Origin: Antiquaquibacter metalliresistens
Lineage (GTDB): Bacteria; Actinomycetota; Actinomycetes; Actinomycetales; Microbacteriaceae
NCBI RefSeq assembly: GCF_029211225.1
Contig: NZ_JARGEM010000003.1
Span: forward strand, 1-64,000
Direction of reading: 5' to 3'
Length of the DNA stretch: 64,000 nucleotides
Below, piece by piece: positions 1 to 8,148 of the stretch. The notes under the pieces are model-generated. The model ran no database searches. It was not told the origin of the DNA and saw only the letters and a program-made list of their open reading frames with translations. Both the position numbers and the translations under genes were made by a program. The first letter of the stretch is position 1, and every line of letters starts with the position of its first letter.

Positions 1-336
1 CTTTTGTCGGTTCTCACCTGACCATCGCACGATGGCTCACCACGTCCACGACGTGACACTCGAGCCCGAGAACTACACCACCCCATGGGACGTCACCGCC
101 CGCCGAGCAGGCCCCGCCGAGCAAGGCCCGCCGAGCAGGCCCCGCCGGGCCGGGCTCGCAGGGCGAACCCGACGACTGAAGACCCCCCGAGCGAACCTTG
201 GGACCCAGACGCGAGCGGCCTGTGAGCGGACCGAACGCACCTTCCACCTGAGGTCGAGCCGAGTTGGCGCGCCGTTGCAGACGGCTCGTTCCACCCCCGG
301 GCGAGAATGACCCGAACGACGAGGACGGGGGTCCAG
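1..336. other. Left-edge region without a convincing gene
   Basis: Nothing here reads as a recognisable protein. Open frames exist on both strands, but they run through a GC-rich repeated stretch and look like composition artefacts. The only structure seen is the short tandem repeat listed separately. Bases just before position 337 contain a G-run that may act as a weak ribosome binding site for the following gene. Confidence 0.6.
99..154. repeat. Two tandem 28-bp GC-rich direct repeats
   Basis: Two adjacent 28-base units (99-126 and 127-154) share the core CCCGCCGAGCAGGCCCCGCC and diverge only near the end of the second unit. Each unit is itself built from two near-identical 13-15 base halves. 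No function is apparent. Slippage in a GC-rich spacer is the simplest explanation. Confidence 0.7.
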
Positions 337-1161
337 ATGCCGGTGTTCAACAACGGAGTGCGACGCAGGGTCGATCGCATCGCGGCGATCGTGGGTGCAG
401 CGGTGTTCGTCGCCGGCATCGCGGGTATCGGATTCGGGGTGCGCGCCTCGGCCGAGACGCCGGCCCCGCAGCAGACCACGGTGGTGTCGAGCCCGATTCC
501 GGGCGATCCCGAGACGATGGTGGTGCGCAGTACGCAACCGCCGACCCGCGCCACGCTCGAGCCCCGGATTCTCGAGGAGACGACTGTCACCCAGGCCGGC
601 AGCACCGGATCGGTGGTCGTGACGACCGGTCCCGCCGTCGCGCACACGCCGGATGTCACCGTCGTCGCGATCCAGTTCATCTTGGTCACCTTCGCGGCGC
701 TGCTCGCCGCGTTCGCGACGCACGTGGTGCTGCTCGGTCGCTACGGTCCCGCCCCGCGAGCGGCGATCGCGGGCAGCATCATCGAGGTGGATGACGCGGC
801 CGCCGTCAAGGCCGAGGTCGCCGCCGCCGGCGAGGCACGCGACCTCTCCCGCCCGCTCTTCGACGCCGCCGGAGTCCCAGACACACGTCTGCGCCTGCTG
901 CAGAGCCGCATCGCCCTCGAGGTGGAGGTGCGCAAGCTCGCCTCCAACCACGACCTGCCGAGCGGGCTGACCATCCCGTTCGTCGTGAAGGGACTCGTGG
1001 ACAAGAAGAAGATGTCGCCCAAGCTCGCGTCGGCCATCATCGAACTCGGCGAACTCGGCGAACGCATCAGCCGCGGCGCGGACCTCTCGGCGGACACCAC
1101 GACCCTGCTCGCCGACGCCTACGCCCAGGCGCTCGCGAAGGTCGGCGGCAAGATCAAGTGA
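337..1161 (+). CDS. Two-pass membrane protein of unknown function
   Basis: I do not recognise a family. The 274-residue product has a basic N-terminus (NNGVRRR), a hydrophobic segment at about residues 13-32, a Pro/Thr/Val-rich extracytoplasmic linker, and a second hydrophobic segment at about residues 106-128. A charged, helix-prone C-terminal part of some 140 residues follows (SRPLFDAAG, LVDKKKMSPK). This looks like a cell-surface linker with a cytoplasmic C-terminal domain. The start at 337 is preferred over the ATG at 307 because it sits after a G-rich stretch and directly before the basic-hydrophobic signal. It converges on the permease at 1166, with only 4 bp between the stop codons. 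Confidence 0.6.
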   Translation: MPVFNNGVRRRVDRIAAIVGAAVFVAGIAGIGFGVRASAETPAPQQTTVVSSPIPGDPETMVVRSTQPPTRATLEPRILEETTVTQAGSTGSVVVTTGPAVAHTPDVTVVAIQFILVTFAALLAAFATHVVLLGRYGPAPRAAIAGSIIEVDDAAAVKAEVAAAGEARDLSRPLFDAAGVPDTRLRLLQSRIALEVEVRKLASNHDLPSGLTIPFVVKGLVDKKKMSPKLASAIIELGELGERISRGADLSADTTTLLADAYAQALAKVGGKIK

Positions 1162-1175
1162 CGCGCTAGCGCGTC
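1160..1175. other. Perfect 16-bp palindrome spanning two convergent stop codons
   Basis: GACGCGCTAGCGCGTC is perfectly self-complementary. It contains the end of the TGA of the upstream gene and the TAG of the convergent permease gene. With no loop and no T-run it is not a standard terminator, though a cruciform or weak bidirectional terminator is possible. Confidence 0.4.
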
Positions 1176-2290
1176 TCCTGCCGGGGCAGCACCACGCGTT
1201 CGAAGATCAGGATGCCCGAGGCCACCACCGGGATCGCGACGAGCGCCCCGAGGATGCCGCCGAGCGACGCCCCGCCGATCGCCGCGACGATCACGAGCGC
1301 GCCCGGCACCGCCACCGCCTTCGCCATCACGCGCGGGCTCAGGATGTAGGCCTCGATCTGCATGTAGACGAGCATGATCACGCCAGCGACGAGCGCACCC
1401 CACGGGCTGATCGGCAGCGTGGCGAGCACGACGATGGAGGTGCCGATCACGGGCCCGACCACGGGGATCAGCGCGCAGATGAACGCGATGAGGGCGAGCA
1501 ACGACGGCACGGGGCCGCCCACCAGGGTCACCACGGCGAAGGTGACCACGGCGTTCGCCACCGCGAGCAGCAGCTGGCCGGCGACGTACCTGCCGACGGA
1601 CTGCAGGATCTCGTCGGTGATCGACATGAACCCCTCCCGGCGCGATCGCGGCACCGACTGGTACACCTTCTTCATCACGAGCGGCAGGGTGAGGGTGAAG
1701 TAGAGCGAGAGCACGGTCACGACGATCACCGCGGTGACCGCCTCGCCCAGGCCCGAGCCGATCGCGAGGATGCCGCCACCGATCGTCAGCCACTGCTTGG
1801 GGTCGCTGATGAACGCGACGACCTCTTGCGTGAGCGCATCCACATCGATCCAGCTGCCGACGTTCTGCACCAGCCACTGCACCCATGGCTGGTCGGGCAG
1901 GCTCGCGGCGAAGGCCGGTGCGCCGGCGATGATGGCGCTCACCTGGGCGATGATGATGGGCACGACCGCGAGGGCGACCAGCGCGCCGATGAGCAGGCCG
2001 ACCACGACGACCCCGACCGAGGCGACCCAGCGCGGGATGCCGCGCGCGGTCGCCCACCGGATCACCGGTTCCAGCGCGAGCGCGATGAAGAAGGCCACCC
2101 CGATGTAGGCCAGCACCGTGCCCAGGGTGCTGATCGCGCCCAGGATGAGCAGGCCGATGCCGACGCCGAGGGTGCCGAGAAGGCCGACCTGCAGGGCGTT
2201 CACCTGGATGCGCCGCGTCGCCACCCGAGGGGTCGCCGAGCGGTGCGCAAGGGCGCGGGAGGGGCGCAGGGAAGGACCCGGTCGTGTCAT
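1166..2290 (-). CDS. AI-2E family permease (YdiK/PerM type)
   Basis: A 374-residue polytopic membrane protein of the AI-2E/PerM transporter family. Paired hydrophobic segments occupy about residues 33-75 and 85-118, a soluble stretch of about 60 residues follows (including DQPWVQWLVQNVGSWID), and four or more C-terminal helices end in GGILGALVAIPVVASG, the typical family ending. Length is usual. Family members export small molecules or Na+/Li+, and the substrate cannot be told from sequence. ATG 2290 was chosen over an upstream TTG. A TACTGT hexamer lies 9 nt before it, which would give an almost leaderless mRNA. Confidence 0.85.
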   Translation of the reverse strand: MTRPGPSLRPSRALAHRSATPRVATRRIQVNALQVGLLGTLGVGIGLLILGAISTLGTVLAYIGVAFFIALALEPVIRWATARGIPRWVASVGVVVVGLLIGALVALAVVPIIIAQVSAIIAGAPAFAASLPDQPWVQWLVQNVGSWIDVDALTQEVVAFISDPKQWLTIGGGILAIGSGLGEAVTAVIVVTVLSLYFTLTLPLVMKKVYQSVPRSRREGFMSITDEILQSVGRYVAGQLLLAVANAVVTFAVVTLVGGPVPSLLALIAFICALIPVVGPVIGTSIVVLATLPISPWGALVAGVIMLVYMQIEAYILSPRVMAKAVAVPGALVIVAAIGGASLGGILGALVAIPVVASGILIFERVVLPRQETR

Positions 2291-2349
2291 CGTGTGCTCA
2301 CAGTACTGGACCGCCAACCGGCTGCGTACCCCCGCGATCGGGGTCAGCG

Positions 2350-3195
2350 CTAGGCGCGATCTCGAAGCCGCACAGAGCGGTTCTGGCCGTCCTCGCGCAT
2401 CTCGGCCACGGCATCCCGCGACCGGATGAAGTCGGTGAACGACTTGAACCCGAGGGTCTTCTCGTCGAAGGAGCTCTCGAGCCGCTTCATCTGCGACTTC
2501 ACGGCGGAAGCGGCGAGCCAGTCGTCGACGTCGTCTCGGCGGCGGCCGACCTTCAGCGCGCGCTCCAGCAGGGCCGTGGCATCCTGCTGCGGGTCGCGCG
2601 CGGGGGCGGCCTCGGGCTCGACGGGCTCGACCGCCGGGGGAGCGGACTCGATGCCCGGCAGATCGGCGTAGTACGAGAACTCGTCGACGGCGTTCTTGAA
2701 GGCCTGGCTCGTCGACCCGGTGACCCCGACGGCGACCACCGTTCGGCCGAGCCGGCGCACGTTCTGGGCGAGCGGGATGTAGTCGGAGTCGCCGGCGACG
2801 ATCAGCACGTGCGTGATGTCCGGCAGGCGGAACAGGTCTTCCATCACGTCGATCGAGAGCCGGATGTCCGCACCGTTCTTCGACCCCGAGGTGGGGAACA
2901 TCTGCACCAGGTCCACGGCGCGCTCGACGAGCTGCGTGCGGTAGCGCGAGTTGGCGGGGGCCGACCAGTCCGCGTAGGCGCGGCTCAGGGCGAGGGTGCC
3001 GAAGGAGCTGGCGAAGTCGAGGATCGCGCCCAGGTCGACGGTCGCGGCATCCAGGCGTTCGGCGGTCTTGCCGGTGGCGTTCTTCGCCTTCTCCTTGATG
3101 AAGGCGCCGCGCCCGTGCACGCGGTCGTACTGCGAGATGACGATGTTGTCGAAGTCGATATAGACGGCGACGCGCGCTTCCGGAGATTCGGCCAT
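2350..3195 (-). CDS. NYN-domain (LabA/PIN-like) protein with C-terminal LOTUS-like domain
   Basis: The 281-residue product begins with an NYN fold: YIDFDNIVIS near residues 12-21 carries the first acidic pair, and VIVAGDSDYIPL around residue 125 carries the conserved GDSDY acidic cluster. NYN domains are PIN-related and often act as Mg2+-dependent ribonucleases. An acidic Pro/Glu linker follows. The last 70 residues (DDWLAASAVKSQ, LGFKSFTDFIRS) match the OST-HTH/LOTUS winged helix, which binds RNA. RNA turnover or surveillance is inferred. The gene is divergent from the esterase at 3226 with a 30-bp spacer. An ATG 18 bp upstream is an alternative start. Confidence 0.85.
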   Translation of the reverse strand: MAESPEARVAVYIDFDNIVISQYDRVHGRGAFIKEKAKNATGKTAERLDAATVDLGAILDFASSFGTLALSRAYADWSAPANSRYRTQLVERAVDLVQMFPTSGSKNGADIRLSIDVMEDLFRLPDITHVLIVAGDSDYIPLAQNVRRLGRTVVAVGVTGSTSQAFKNAVDEFSYYADLPGIESAPPAVEPVEPEAAPARDPQQDATALLERALKVGRRRDDVDDWLAASAVKSQMKRLESSFDEKTLGFKSFTDFIRSRDAVAEMREDGQNRSVRLRDRA

Positions 3196-3225
3196 GGTGC
3201 CAGTCTGACCCATAAGGTGTGGTGC

Positions 3226-4254
3226 ATGATCTCCTGGCTGCGCAAGAAACGCCACAGCATCCCGCTCGCCTTCCTGCTCGCCGGCATCATCGCGGCCATC
3301 GTCTGGGTCGTGAGCCCGTGGCCCGCCGCGCTGATGATCCGCGCCCTGTTCGAGCAGCAGGCCGACAAGACCGTGGAGGAGATGCAGCCCTACGCGCCGA
3401 AGGGCGGTCTGGATGCCACGCTCGACGTGCAGTACGCGTCCGGCACCCCGTTGGCCGCCGGGGCCGACACCACGCTCGACGTCTACTCGCCCTCGGACAG
3501 CACGGGACCGCTGCCCACGCTGATCTGGATCCATGGCGGCGCCTGGATCTCCGGCGACAAGGCGAACGTCGACCCCTACGTCAGGATCATTGCCGCCGAG
3601 GGCTACACGACCGTCGCCCTCAACTACACGGTCGCCCCCGAGGCGGCCTATCCGACCGCCCTGCAGCAGCTCAATCAGGCCCTCGCCTTCCTCGTCGAGC
3701 ACGCGGAGGAGTACCGCATCGACCCGGATCGCCTCGCGATCGCGGGCGACTCCGCGGGCTCCAACCTCACGAGCCAGCTCGCGGTGCTGACGACCAGCCC
3801 CGCGTATGCGACCCAGGTCGGGCTCGAGCCGGCACTGACGCCGGAGCAGCTGCGGGCCGTGGTGCTCAACTGCGGCATCTACGACGTCAGCGGCATCCCG
3901 AACGCGCCGGGTCTCGGCGGTTGGGGCTTCCGCATCGCGCTGTGGGCCTATCTCGGCGAGCGTGACTGGGAGGACAGCCCGGGCGACCACGAGATGTCGA
4001 CGATCGAGTCGGTCACCGCCGACTTCCCGACCACGTGGATCTCCGGGGGCAACGCCGACCCCCTCACCGAGTCGCAGTCCAAGCCGCTGGCGACCAAGCT
4101 CGAAGGCCTCGGCGTGGATGTCACGACCGTCTTCTACCCCGCAGACGAGACGCCATCCCTGCCCCACGAGTACCAGTTCCACCTGGACTTCGACCAGGCG
4201 CGGGTGGCGTTGGACTCGACGCTCGACTTCCTGGGCAACCAGCTCAAGCGTTAG
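3226..4254 (+). CDS. Membrane-anchored alpha/beta hydrolase (family IV esterase type)
   Basis: The 342-residue protein has an N-terminal transmembrane anchor (about residues 10-30) and an alpha/beta-hydrolase domain. The oxyanion-hole motif HGGAW is near residue 103 and the nucleophile elbow GDSAGSN near residue 175. The catalytic acid is probably in the WISGGNADPLT region, and the catalytic His is in LPHEYQFHLD near the C-terminus. This is the hormone-sensitive-lipase/esterase layout, active on short acyl esters; the natural substrate is unknown. The start is supported by TAAGGT seven bases upstream (leaderless pattern). It overlaps the convergent NUDIX gene by 4 bp. Confidence 0.85.
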   Translation: MISWLRKKRHSIPLAFLLAGIIAAIVWVVSPWPAALMIRALFEQQADKTVEEMQPYAPKGGLDATLDVQYASGTPLAAGADTTLDVYSPSDSTGPLPTLIWIHGGAWISGDKANVDPYVRIIAAEGYTTVALNYTVAPEAAYPTALQQLNQALAFLVEHAEEYRIDPDRLAIAGDSAGSNLTSQLAVLTTSPAYATQVGLEPALTPEQLRAVVLNCGIYDVSGIPNAPGLGGWGFRIALWAYLGERDWEDSPGDHEMSTIESVTADFPTTWISGGNADPLTESQSKPLATKLEGLGVDVTTVFYPADETPSLPHEYQFHLDFDQARVALDSTLDFLGNQLKR

Positions 4255-4700
4255 CCGCCGGCGAGCCGGGCGAGCACCGCTCGCTGTCCCTTCACGAGCT
4301 TCTCGCGCGCCTCATCGAGCCCGAACCAGGCGATGCGGTCGAGTTCCGGAAACGACTGCATGCGGCCCGACCCTGGAGGCCATTGCGTCTCGAACACGCC
4401 CGGTTCGAACGCCGCGAGATCGGGGTCGCCCTCGAGGGCGAACACCGTGATCGTCTTGCCGCTCGAGTAGGTGACCGAGCCGAGGGGCTCCAGGTCGCCC
4501 TGCGGCGGCGCGAAGCCGAGCTCTTCGGTGAACTCGCGCACCGCCGCCGCGGCGGCCGGCTCACCGGGCAGCAGGAGGCCCTTCGGGATCGACCAGGCCG
4601 CGGCATCCTTGCGACTCCAGAACGGACCGCCCATGTGGCCGAGCAGCACCTCGCTGCGGCCGAGACGGTGCAGCAGGATGCCCGCGCTCGACTCAGGCAG
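4251..4700 (-). CDS. NUDIX hydrolase, probable CTG start
   Basis: A complete Nudix box is present: G, five residues, E, seven residues, then REFTEELGF. The enzyme should therefore bind Mg2+ and cleave a nucleoside-diphosphate-linked substrate. WSIPKG precedes the box, as in Ap4A-hydrolase-like members. The first ATG/GTG in frame (GTG 4649) would begin inside the first beta strand and remove PESSAGILLHRLGRSE. A CTG at 4700 gives the complete domain (149 aa) and has GGAG six bases upstream. It sits 3 bases before the TGA of the preceding DUF1761 gene, so translational coupling is likely. The non-ATG start is an inference. Confidence 0.85.
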   Translation of the reverse strand: MPESSAGILLHRLGRSEVLLGHMGGPFWSRKDAAAWSIPKGLLLPGEPAAAAAVREFTEELGFAPPQGDLEPLGSVTYSSGKTITVFALEGDPDLAAFEPGVFETQWPPGSGRMQSFPELDRIAWFGLDEAREKLVKGQRAVLARLAGG

Positions 4701-5112
4701 GCCAGACTCCGATGATGAGCGCCATGACGAGCACGGTGACGAGCTCGTGCGCGATGTTCAGCACCGTGAGCGCGGCGGGGCGCTTGTCGAAGGCGTCGTG
4801 CGTGATGAACCTCGCCGCGGTGAAGCCGGCCCACAGGATCACTGCGGTGACGAGCGCGTTGACGAGGAACGATCCGCCGTAGAAGGCGTACGCGATGAAC
4901 GCCGCGCCGGCGAGCACCCAGGCGGTGATGAAGCTCACGATGAGCGTGACGACGATCGGGGCGATCGCGTCCTTCGCGTCGCCCGACGGCGTGACGCCGG
5001 AGAGCTTCATCCAGCGATTGCCGAACACCTTCGGGGTGTACCAGATCGAGCCCACGACCATGCTCGAGAGGGAGGCGAGCAGCACGGCGATGTAGTTGAT
5101 CTCGGGGAGCAT
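4693..5112 (-). CDS. DUF1761 four-helix membrane protein
   Basis: The 139-residue protein has four hydrophobic segments and the DUF1761 signature at the start (INYIAVLLASLSSMVVGSIW followed by YTPKVFG). The function of the family is not known. The start at 5112 has AAGGA about six bases upstream. The gene ends inside the beginning of the NUDIX gene, so the two are probably co-translated. The family assignment is good; any role would be speculation. Confidence 0.85.
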   Translation of the reverse strand: MLPEINYIAVLLASLSSMVVGSIWYTPKVFGNRWMKLSGVTPSGDAKDAIAPIVVTLIVSFITAWVLAGAAFIAYAFYGGSFLVNALVTAVILWAGFTAARFITHDAFDKRPAALTVLNIAHELVTVLVMALIIGVWPA

Positions 5113-5157
5113 CGATGGTCCTTCCGTCGGTTGGCACGCAGCCTACTCCCGGCGGAC

Positions 5158-5907
5158 TCAGCCCCGCAGCCACTCCTCGAGACCCGCGATCGGGTCGTAC
5201 CAGCCCTGCTCGAGCACGAAGGCTTGCACGGTCTTGTCGAGCCCGATGATCACGGCCACACCGACCACGATCATGACGACGCCGACCGCCTTGCGGAACC
5301 AGCCATCCGGATTCGACAGCCAACCGAGCCTGCGCACCACGGCCTGTCCCACGAACGCCACCAGCAGCAGCGTGACGGCCAACCCGATCGCATAGACCGA
5401 GATCGCGAGCACCCCCTCCGCGAACGAGACCGGCAGCACCGCCGCCAGGACGAGGGCGTACGTCGGCGAGCAGCTGCTGAAGGTGGGTCCGAGCGCCGCA
5501 CCCAGCAGGATGTCGCCTCCGACGCTGCGCCGGCGGAACGACGCGTCGACGGCCCGGTTCGCGCGCGCCTGCAGACCGGTGGCGGTCATGACGCGCTCCC
5601 AGAGCGCGGGCCACAGCATGGTGACACCGAACAGCACGACGATGCCTCCGGCGATCACCTGCCAGACCACCTGCGGCACGCCGAGCAGCACGGTGGTGGC
5701 CTTGAGCAGCAGGGTGAACGCCACCACCGACACGGCGAGGCTCGCGGCGATCACGATGGGGCGCGCCCACTCCCGTTTCGCCGCCTCGGCGTCTGCGGAG
5801 GTGCGCGCGATCGAGCCGCCCACGATCACCGGCAGCAGCGGAAGCACGCACGGGGCGGCGACGGTGAGCACACCGGCGGCGAACGCCAGCAGCAGTAGGC
5901 TCAGCAT
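5158..5907 (-). CDS. ccdA: CcdA/DsbD-type thiol-disulfide transporter
   Basis: A 249-residue, six-helix membrane protein of the LysE-superfamily CcdA group. The two redox cysteines are visible in AAPCVLPLLPVIVGG (about residue 20) and FSSCSPTYALVLAAVLP (about residue 145), each placed in a helix as expected. CcdA passes electrons from cytoplasmic thioredoxin to extracytoplasmic thiol proteins. The gene directly follows a membrane-anchored thioredoxin with one base between TGA and ATG, so the two form a redox pair. No ResB/ResC cytochrome c genes are nearby, so the partner is probably the adjacent thioredoxin. Confidence 0.9.
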   Translation of the reverse strand: MLSLLLLAFAAGVLTVAAPCVLPLLPVIVGGSIARTSADAEAAKREWARPIVIAASLAVSVVAFTLLLKATTVLLGVPQVVWQVIAGGIVVLFGVTMLWPALWERVMTATGLQARANRAVDASFRRRSVGGDILLGAALGPTFSSCSPTYALVLAAVLPVSFAEGVLAISVYAIGLAVTLLLVAFVGQAVVRRLGWLSNPDGWFRKAVGVVMIVVGVAVIIGLDKTVQAFVLEQGWYDPIAGLEEWLRG

Positions 5908-5908
5908 C

Positions 5909-6388
5909 TCAGAGCATCGCGTCGATGACGGCGTTCAGGTGCGGGTCGTCGTAGGCGATGTACGACTGCAGCGGGGAGCCGGCGGCATCCACCTCCACGA
6001 AGGTGGTCTGCAGGGTCACGCCGTACTGCTGGCGCAGTGCCTGGTTGCTGTCGTAGTCGACCTTGACGATCGTCACCCCCGCGGGCACGCCCTGGGCCAG
6101 GATGTCCGCCTCGACCGAACGGCATTGCGGGCACCACGGCGCGTGGAAGAACAGCAGCACACGACCTTGGGCGTCGGCGATCGCGGTCTCGCTGTAGTCG
6201 ACGTACGCTCCTGGCGTGGCGACCGCGGTCGCCTCCGGCGTCTGCACCGGGGTCGGGTCGGGCGTCGTCGTCGCGCTCCGACTCGGCAGGCTCTGCGGCG
6301 CTCCGTCGCGGGTGACCGCGAACGCCACGAAGACGCCGCCGATCACGACGACGATGGCGACGATGGCGACGAGGATCCGCTTGTCCAT
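5909..6388 (-). CDS. Membrane-anchored extracytoplasmic thioredoxin
   Basis: A 159-residue protein with an N-terminal transmembrane helix (about residues 5-25), a Ser/Thr/Pro linker and a thioredoxin fold. The active-site motif FFHAPWCPQCRSVEAD is at about residues 82-97. The WCPQC active site and the outward anchor suggest reduction or isomerisation of secreted-protein disulfides. Translation appears coupled to the downstream ccdA (TGAG ATG). The cis-Pro region (VTLQTTFVEVD) has no clear Pro before the strand, which is a small departure from classical thioredoxins. Confidence 0.88.
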   Translation of the reverse strand: MDKRILVAIVAIVVVIGGVFVAFAVTRDGAPQSLPSRSATTTPDPTPVQTPEATAVATPGAYVDYSETAIADAQGRVLLFFHAPWCPQCRSVEADILAQGVPAGVTIVKVDYDSNQALRQQYGVTLQTTFVEVDAAGSPLQSYIAYDDPHLNAVIDAML

Positions 6389-6453
6389 TCCGAGAGCATG
6401 CCATGCATCCTTGGGAAACGCTGAGCGTCGGCGGTGCCGGTTACGGTGGCCGG

Positions 6454-7254
6454 GTGCCGGAGCCGGTCGATGCGTGGTGGCGCCGCCGCCAGTTCTCGCG
6501 CGGCGCCGAGATGCCCTATGTCGTCGGGCAGTACCGCGAGCAGTGGCAGCAGTACCCGGTGCTCGTGCGGCAGTTCCACCCCGACCTCAACGGCGGCATC
6601 GTGCTCAGCCAGGTGCCGCCGGCGGCGGATGTCTGGCTGCTGTGGCAGTGCGACGCCGGGCATCGCTTCGTGGCGACCCCGTTCGAGCAGCGGCAGCGCC
6701 CGGGCCGGTCGCGCCGGCGCTCCAGCTGGTGTCCGGAGTGCGCGGCGGGTGCGGGCGGGGCGGCACCGGTTCGGCGCAAGCAGCGGTTGTGCACGCGATC
6801 GGAGGCGGCGCGGCATCCGATCGGCGACGCTTTCGTGAGCGAGTGCGCGCCGCGCGCCGCCTCCGCGGCCGAACCGCGACTGCGGCAGCTGCTGGCCGAC
6901 CGGCTGGAGTTCGATCCGGCGCCGAACGCGATCCGGCTGCGGCAGCCGTTCTTCGACCACCTCGAAGCCTGGCCGGACATCGTGCTCAGCGACCTGCGCG
7001 TCGCCATCGAATACGACACCACCGGCCGGGAGGGACTCGATCACGTCGGCAGGCGGGAGGAGTCCGACCGCCGCAAGGATCGGGCCCTGCGCTTGGTGGG
7101 GTGGGAGGTCGTGCGCGTGCGCACGGGCAAGCTCGCGCCGCTCGGTCCTTTCGACGTGGTGGCCAGCGGGGTGTCGGGTGCCGTCGTGGGGCGCGTGGTC
7201 GAACGGCTTCGTGAGATCCGGGGCGATCTGATCGTCGCCGCGTACTCCCGCTGA
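6454..7254 (+). CDS. Zinc-ribbon protein with a Vsr/DUF559-like nuclease core
   Basis: The 266-residue product has two recognisable parts. Residues of about 60-105 form a treble-clef zinc ribbon of the DUF4379 type: WQCDAGHRF, a basic loop RSRRR, then WCPEC. The C-terminal 90 residues resemble a PD-(D/E)XK endonuclease core (WPDIVLSDLRVAIEYDTTGR, later DRRKDRALRLVGWEVVRVR), with candidate residues D, E and a downstream basic helix. A DNA-cleaving role is plausible but not shown. GTG 6454 is chosen because TACGGT lies six bases upstream; ATG 6403 would leave only 14 bp to the divergent thioredoxin gene. Confidence 0.7.
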   Translation: MPEPVDAWWRRRQFSRGAEMPYVVGQYREQWQQYPVLVRQFHPDLNGGIVLSQVPPAADVWLLWQCDAGHRFVATPFEQRQRPGRSRRRSSWCPECAAGAGGAAPVRRKQRLCTRSEAARHPIGDAFVSECAPRAASAAEPRLRQLLADRLEFDPAPNAIRLRQPFFDHLEAWPDIVLSDLRVAIEYDTTGREGLDHVGRREESDRRKDRALRLVGWEVVRVRTGKLAPLGPFDVVASGVSGAVVGRVVERLREIRGDLIVAAYSR

Positions 7255-7285
7255 GCCCCACCCCGGTGGCTGGCGCCCCTGACGC

Positions 7286-8128
7286 TCAGTCCTCGGCGCG
7301 CAGCCGCACCGCCTCCGCGCGGAGGTCGGCTGCGTGCCGTTCCGCGCGGTCGCGCTCACGGCCCAGCGAGCGCAGGTCTCGGTCGGTGTCGCGCAGCTCG
7401 TCCTCCACGGCGGCGACCTGCTGCTCCAGCTCGGCCAGGCGTGACTCGAGCCGGTCGCGGGTGGACTCCACTTGCTCGACGCGGCGCTCGAGGGCGCGCA
7501 CCGCGGCATCCGCTTCGTCGGCCCGCTTCTCCGCGTCCTTCGCGGCCCGCACCGCCGCGAGGTCGCGCACGGGCGCGCGCCTGGCCTCGGCTCGGGGCGC
7601 GGAGATCATGGATGCCTCAGGCGCCGCCACCGCGTCGGTCAGGTCCACGGGCTCCACCCCGGTGGCCTCGAGCGCACGCTGCAGCCTGCCGCTGCGCACC
7701 GCCGCCGCGGCCGCCGGATCGCTGAGCGCCGCCTGCAGCGTCTGCGCGACCTCCTCCGTCACCGCGGTCGTGAGGGTGTGCCGTGCCGCGCTCGCGAGCG
7801 CCGCCGCCTCCCGGGCGAGCGCCTGCACGAGCGCGCGGCGTTGCCTGGTCAGCTCGGCGAGCTGGTCGCGGTCGAGCTCCTGCTGCGCCTCCCGCATCGC
7901 CCCACCCAGTTCCGCGAGCTGCTCCAGTTCGCCGGGGCGCTCGCGGGCGAGCAGGTTCACGGCCCAGGCTGCGGGGGAGGGCCGGCGCAGCGACATCACG
8001 CGCTCGGCGAGCTCGAGATCCTTCGTGTCCTTCACGTCGCGCGCACGCGCGTTGCGGGCCGCCGTGAACTCGGCCGGGGTGAGCGCGTAGAGCTCATCGG
8101 CGATCTCGGCAAGCGTCAGCACGGCCAC
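7286..8128 (-). CDS. Coiled-coil protein of unknown function
   Basis: The 280-residue product is rich in Ala, Arg and Glu. The N-terminal 130 residues contain a conserved-looking segment (PAEFTAARNARARDVKDT, RRPSPAAWAVNLLARERP). The C-terminal 100 residues form a long heptad-type coiled coil (RRVEQVESTRDRLESRLAEL). I know similar proteins as uncharacterised actinobacterial coiled-coil proteins. Two GTG codons are adjacent; the second (8128) lies six bases after TAAGCT and is the likely leaderless start. Confidence 0.75.
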   Translation of the reverse strand: MAVLTLAEIADELYALTPAEFTAARNARARDVKDTKDLELAERVMSLRRPSPAAWAVNLLARERPGELEQLAELGGAMREAQQELDRDQLAELTRQRRALVQALAREAAALASAARHTLTTAVTEEVAQTLQAALSDPAAAAAVRSGRLQRALEATGVEPVDLTDAVAAPEASMISAPRAEARRAPVRDLAAVRAAKDAEKRADEADAAVRALERRVEQVESTRDRLESRLAELEQQVAAVEDELRDTDRDLRSLGRERDRAERHAADLRAEAVRLRAED

Positions 8129-8148
8129 CACAGCAGCTTAGGAGCAGG

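Noticed and set aside
32-310. Possible 92-aa plus-strand protein at the left edge
   Set aside because: The frame runs through a tandem repeat and yields Arg/Pro-rich sequence without motifs. The start has no good ribosome binding site.
73-951. Long antisense open frame over the first membrane-protein gene
   Set aside because: Arg/Gly/His-rich product typical of shadow frames in high-G+C DNA, with no family features. The plus-strand gene has proper membrane segments.
2284-3225. 314-residue N-terminal extension of the esterase frame
   Set aside because: It is the complement of the NYN gene and has shadow composition. The real start at 3226 has its own -10 element and a membrane anchor.
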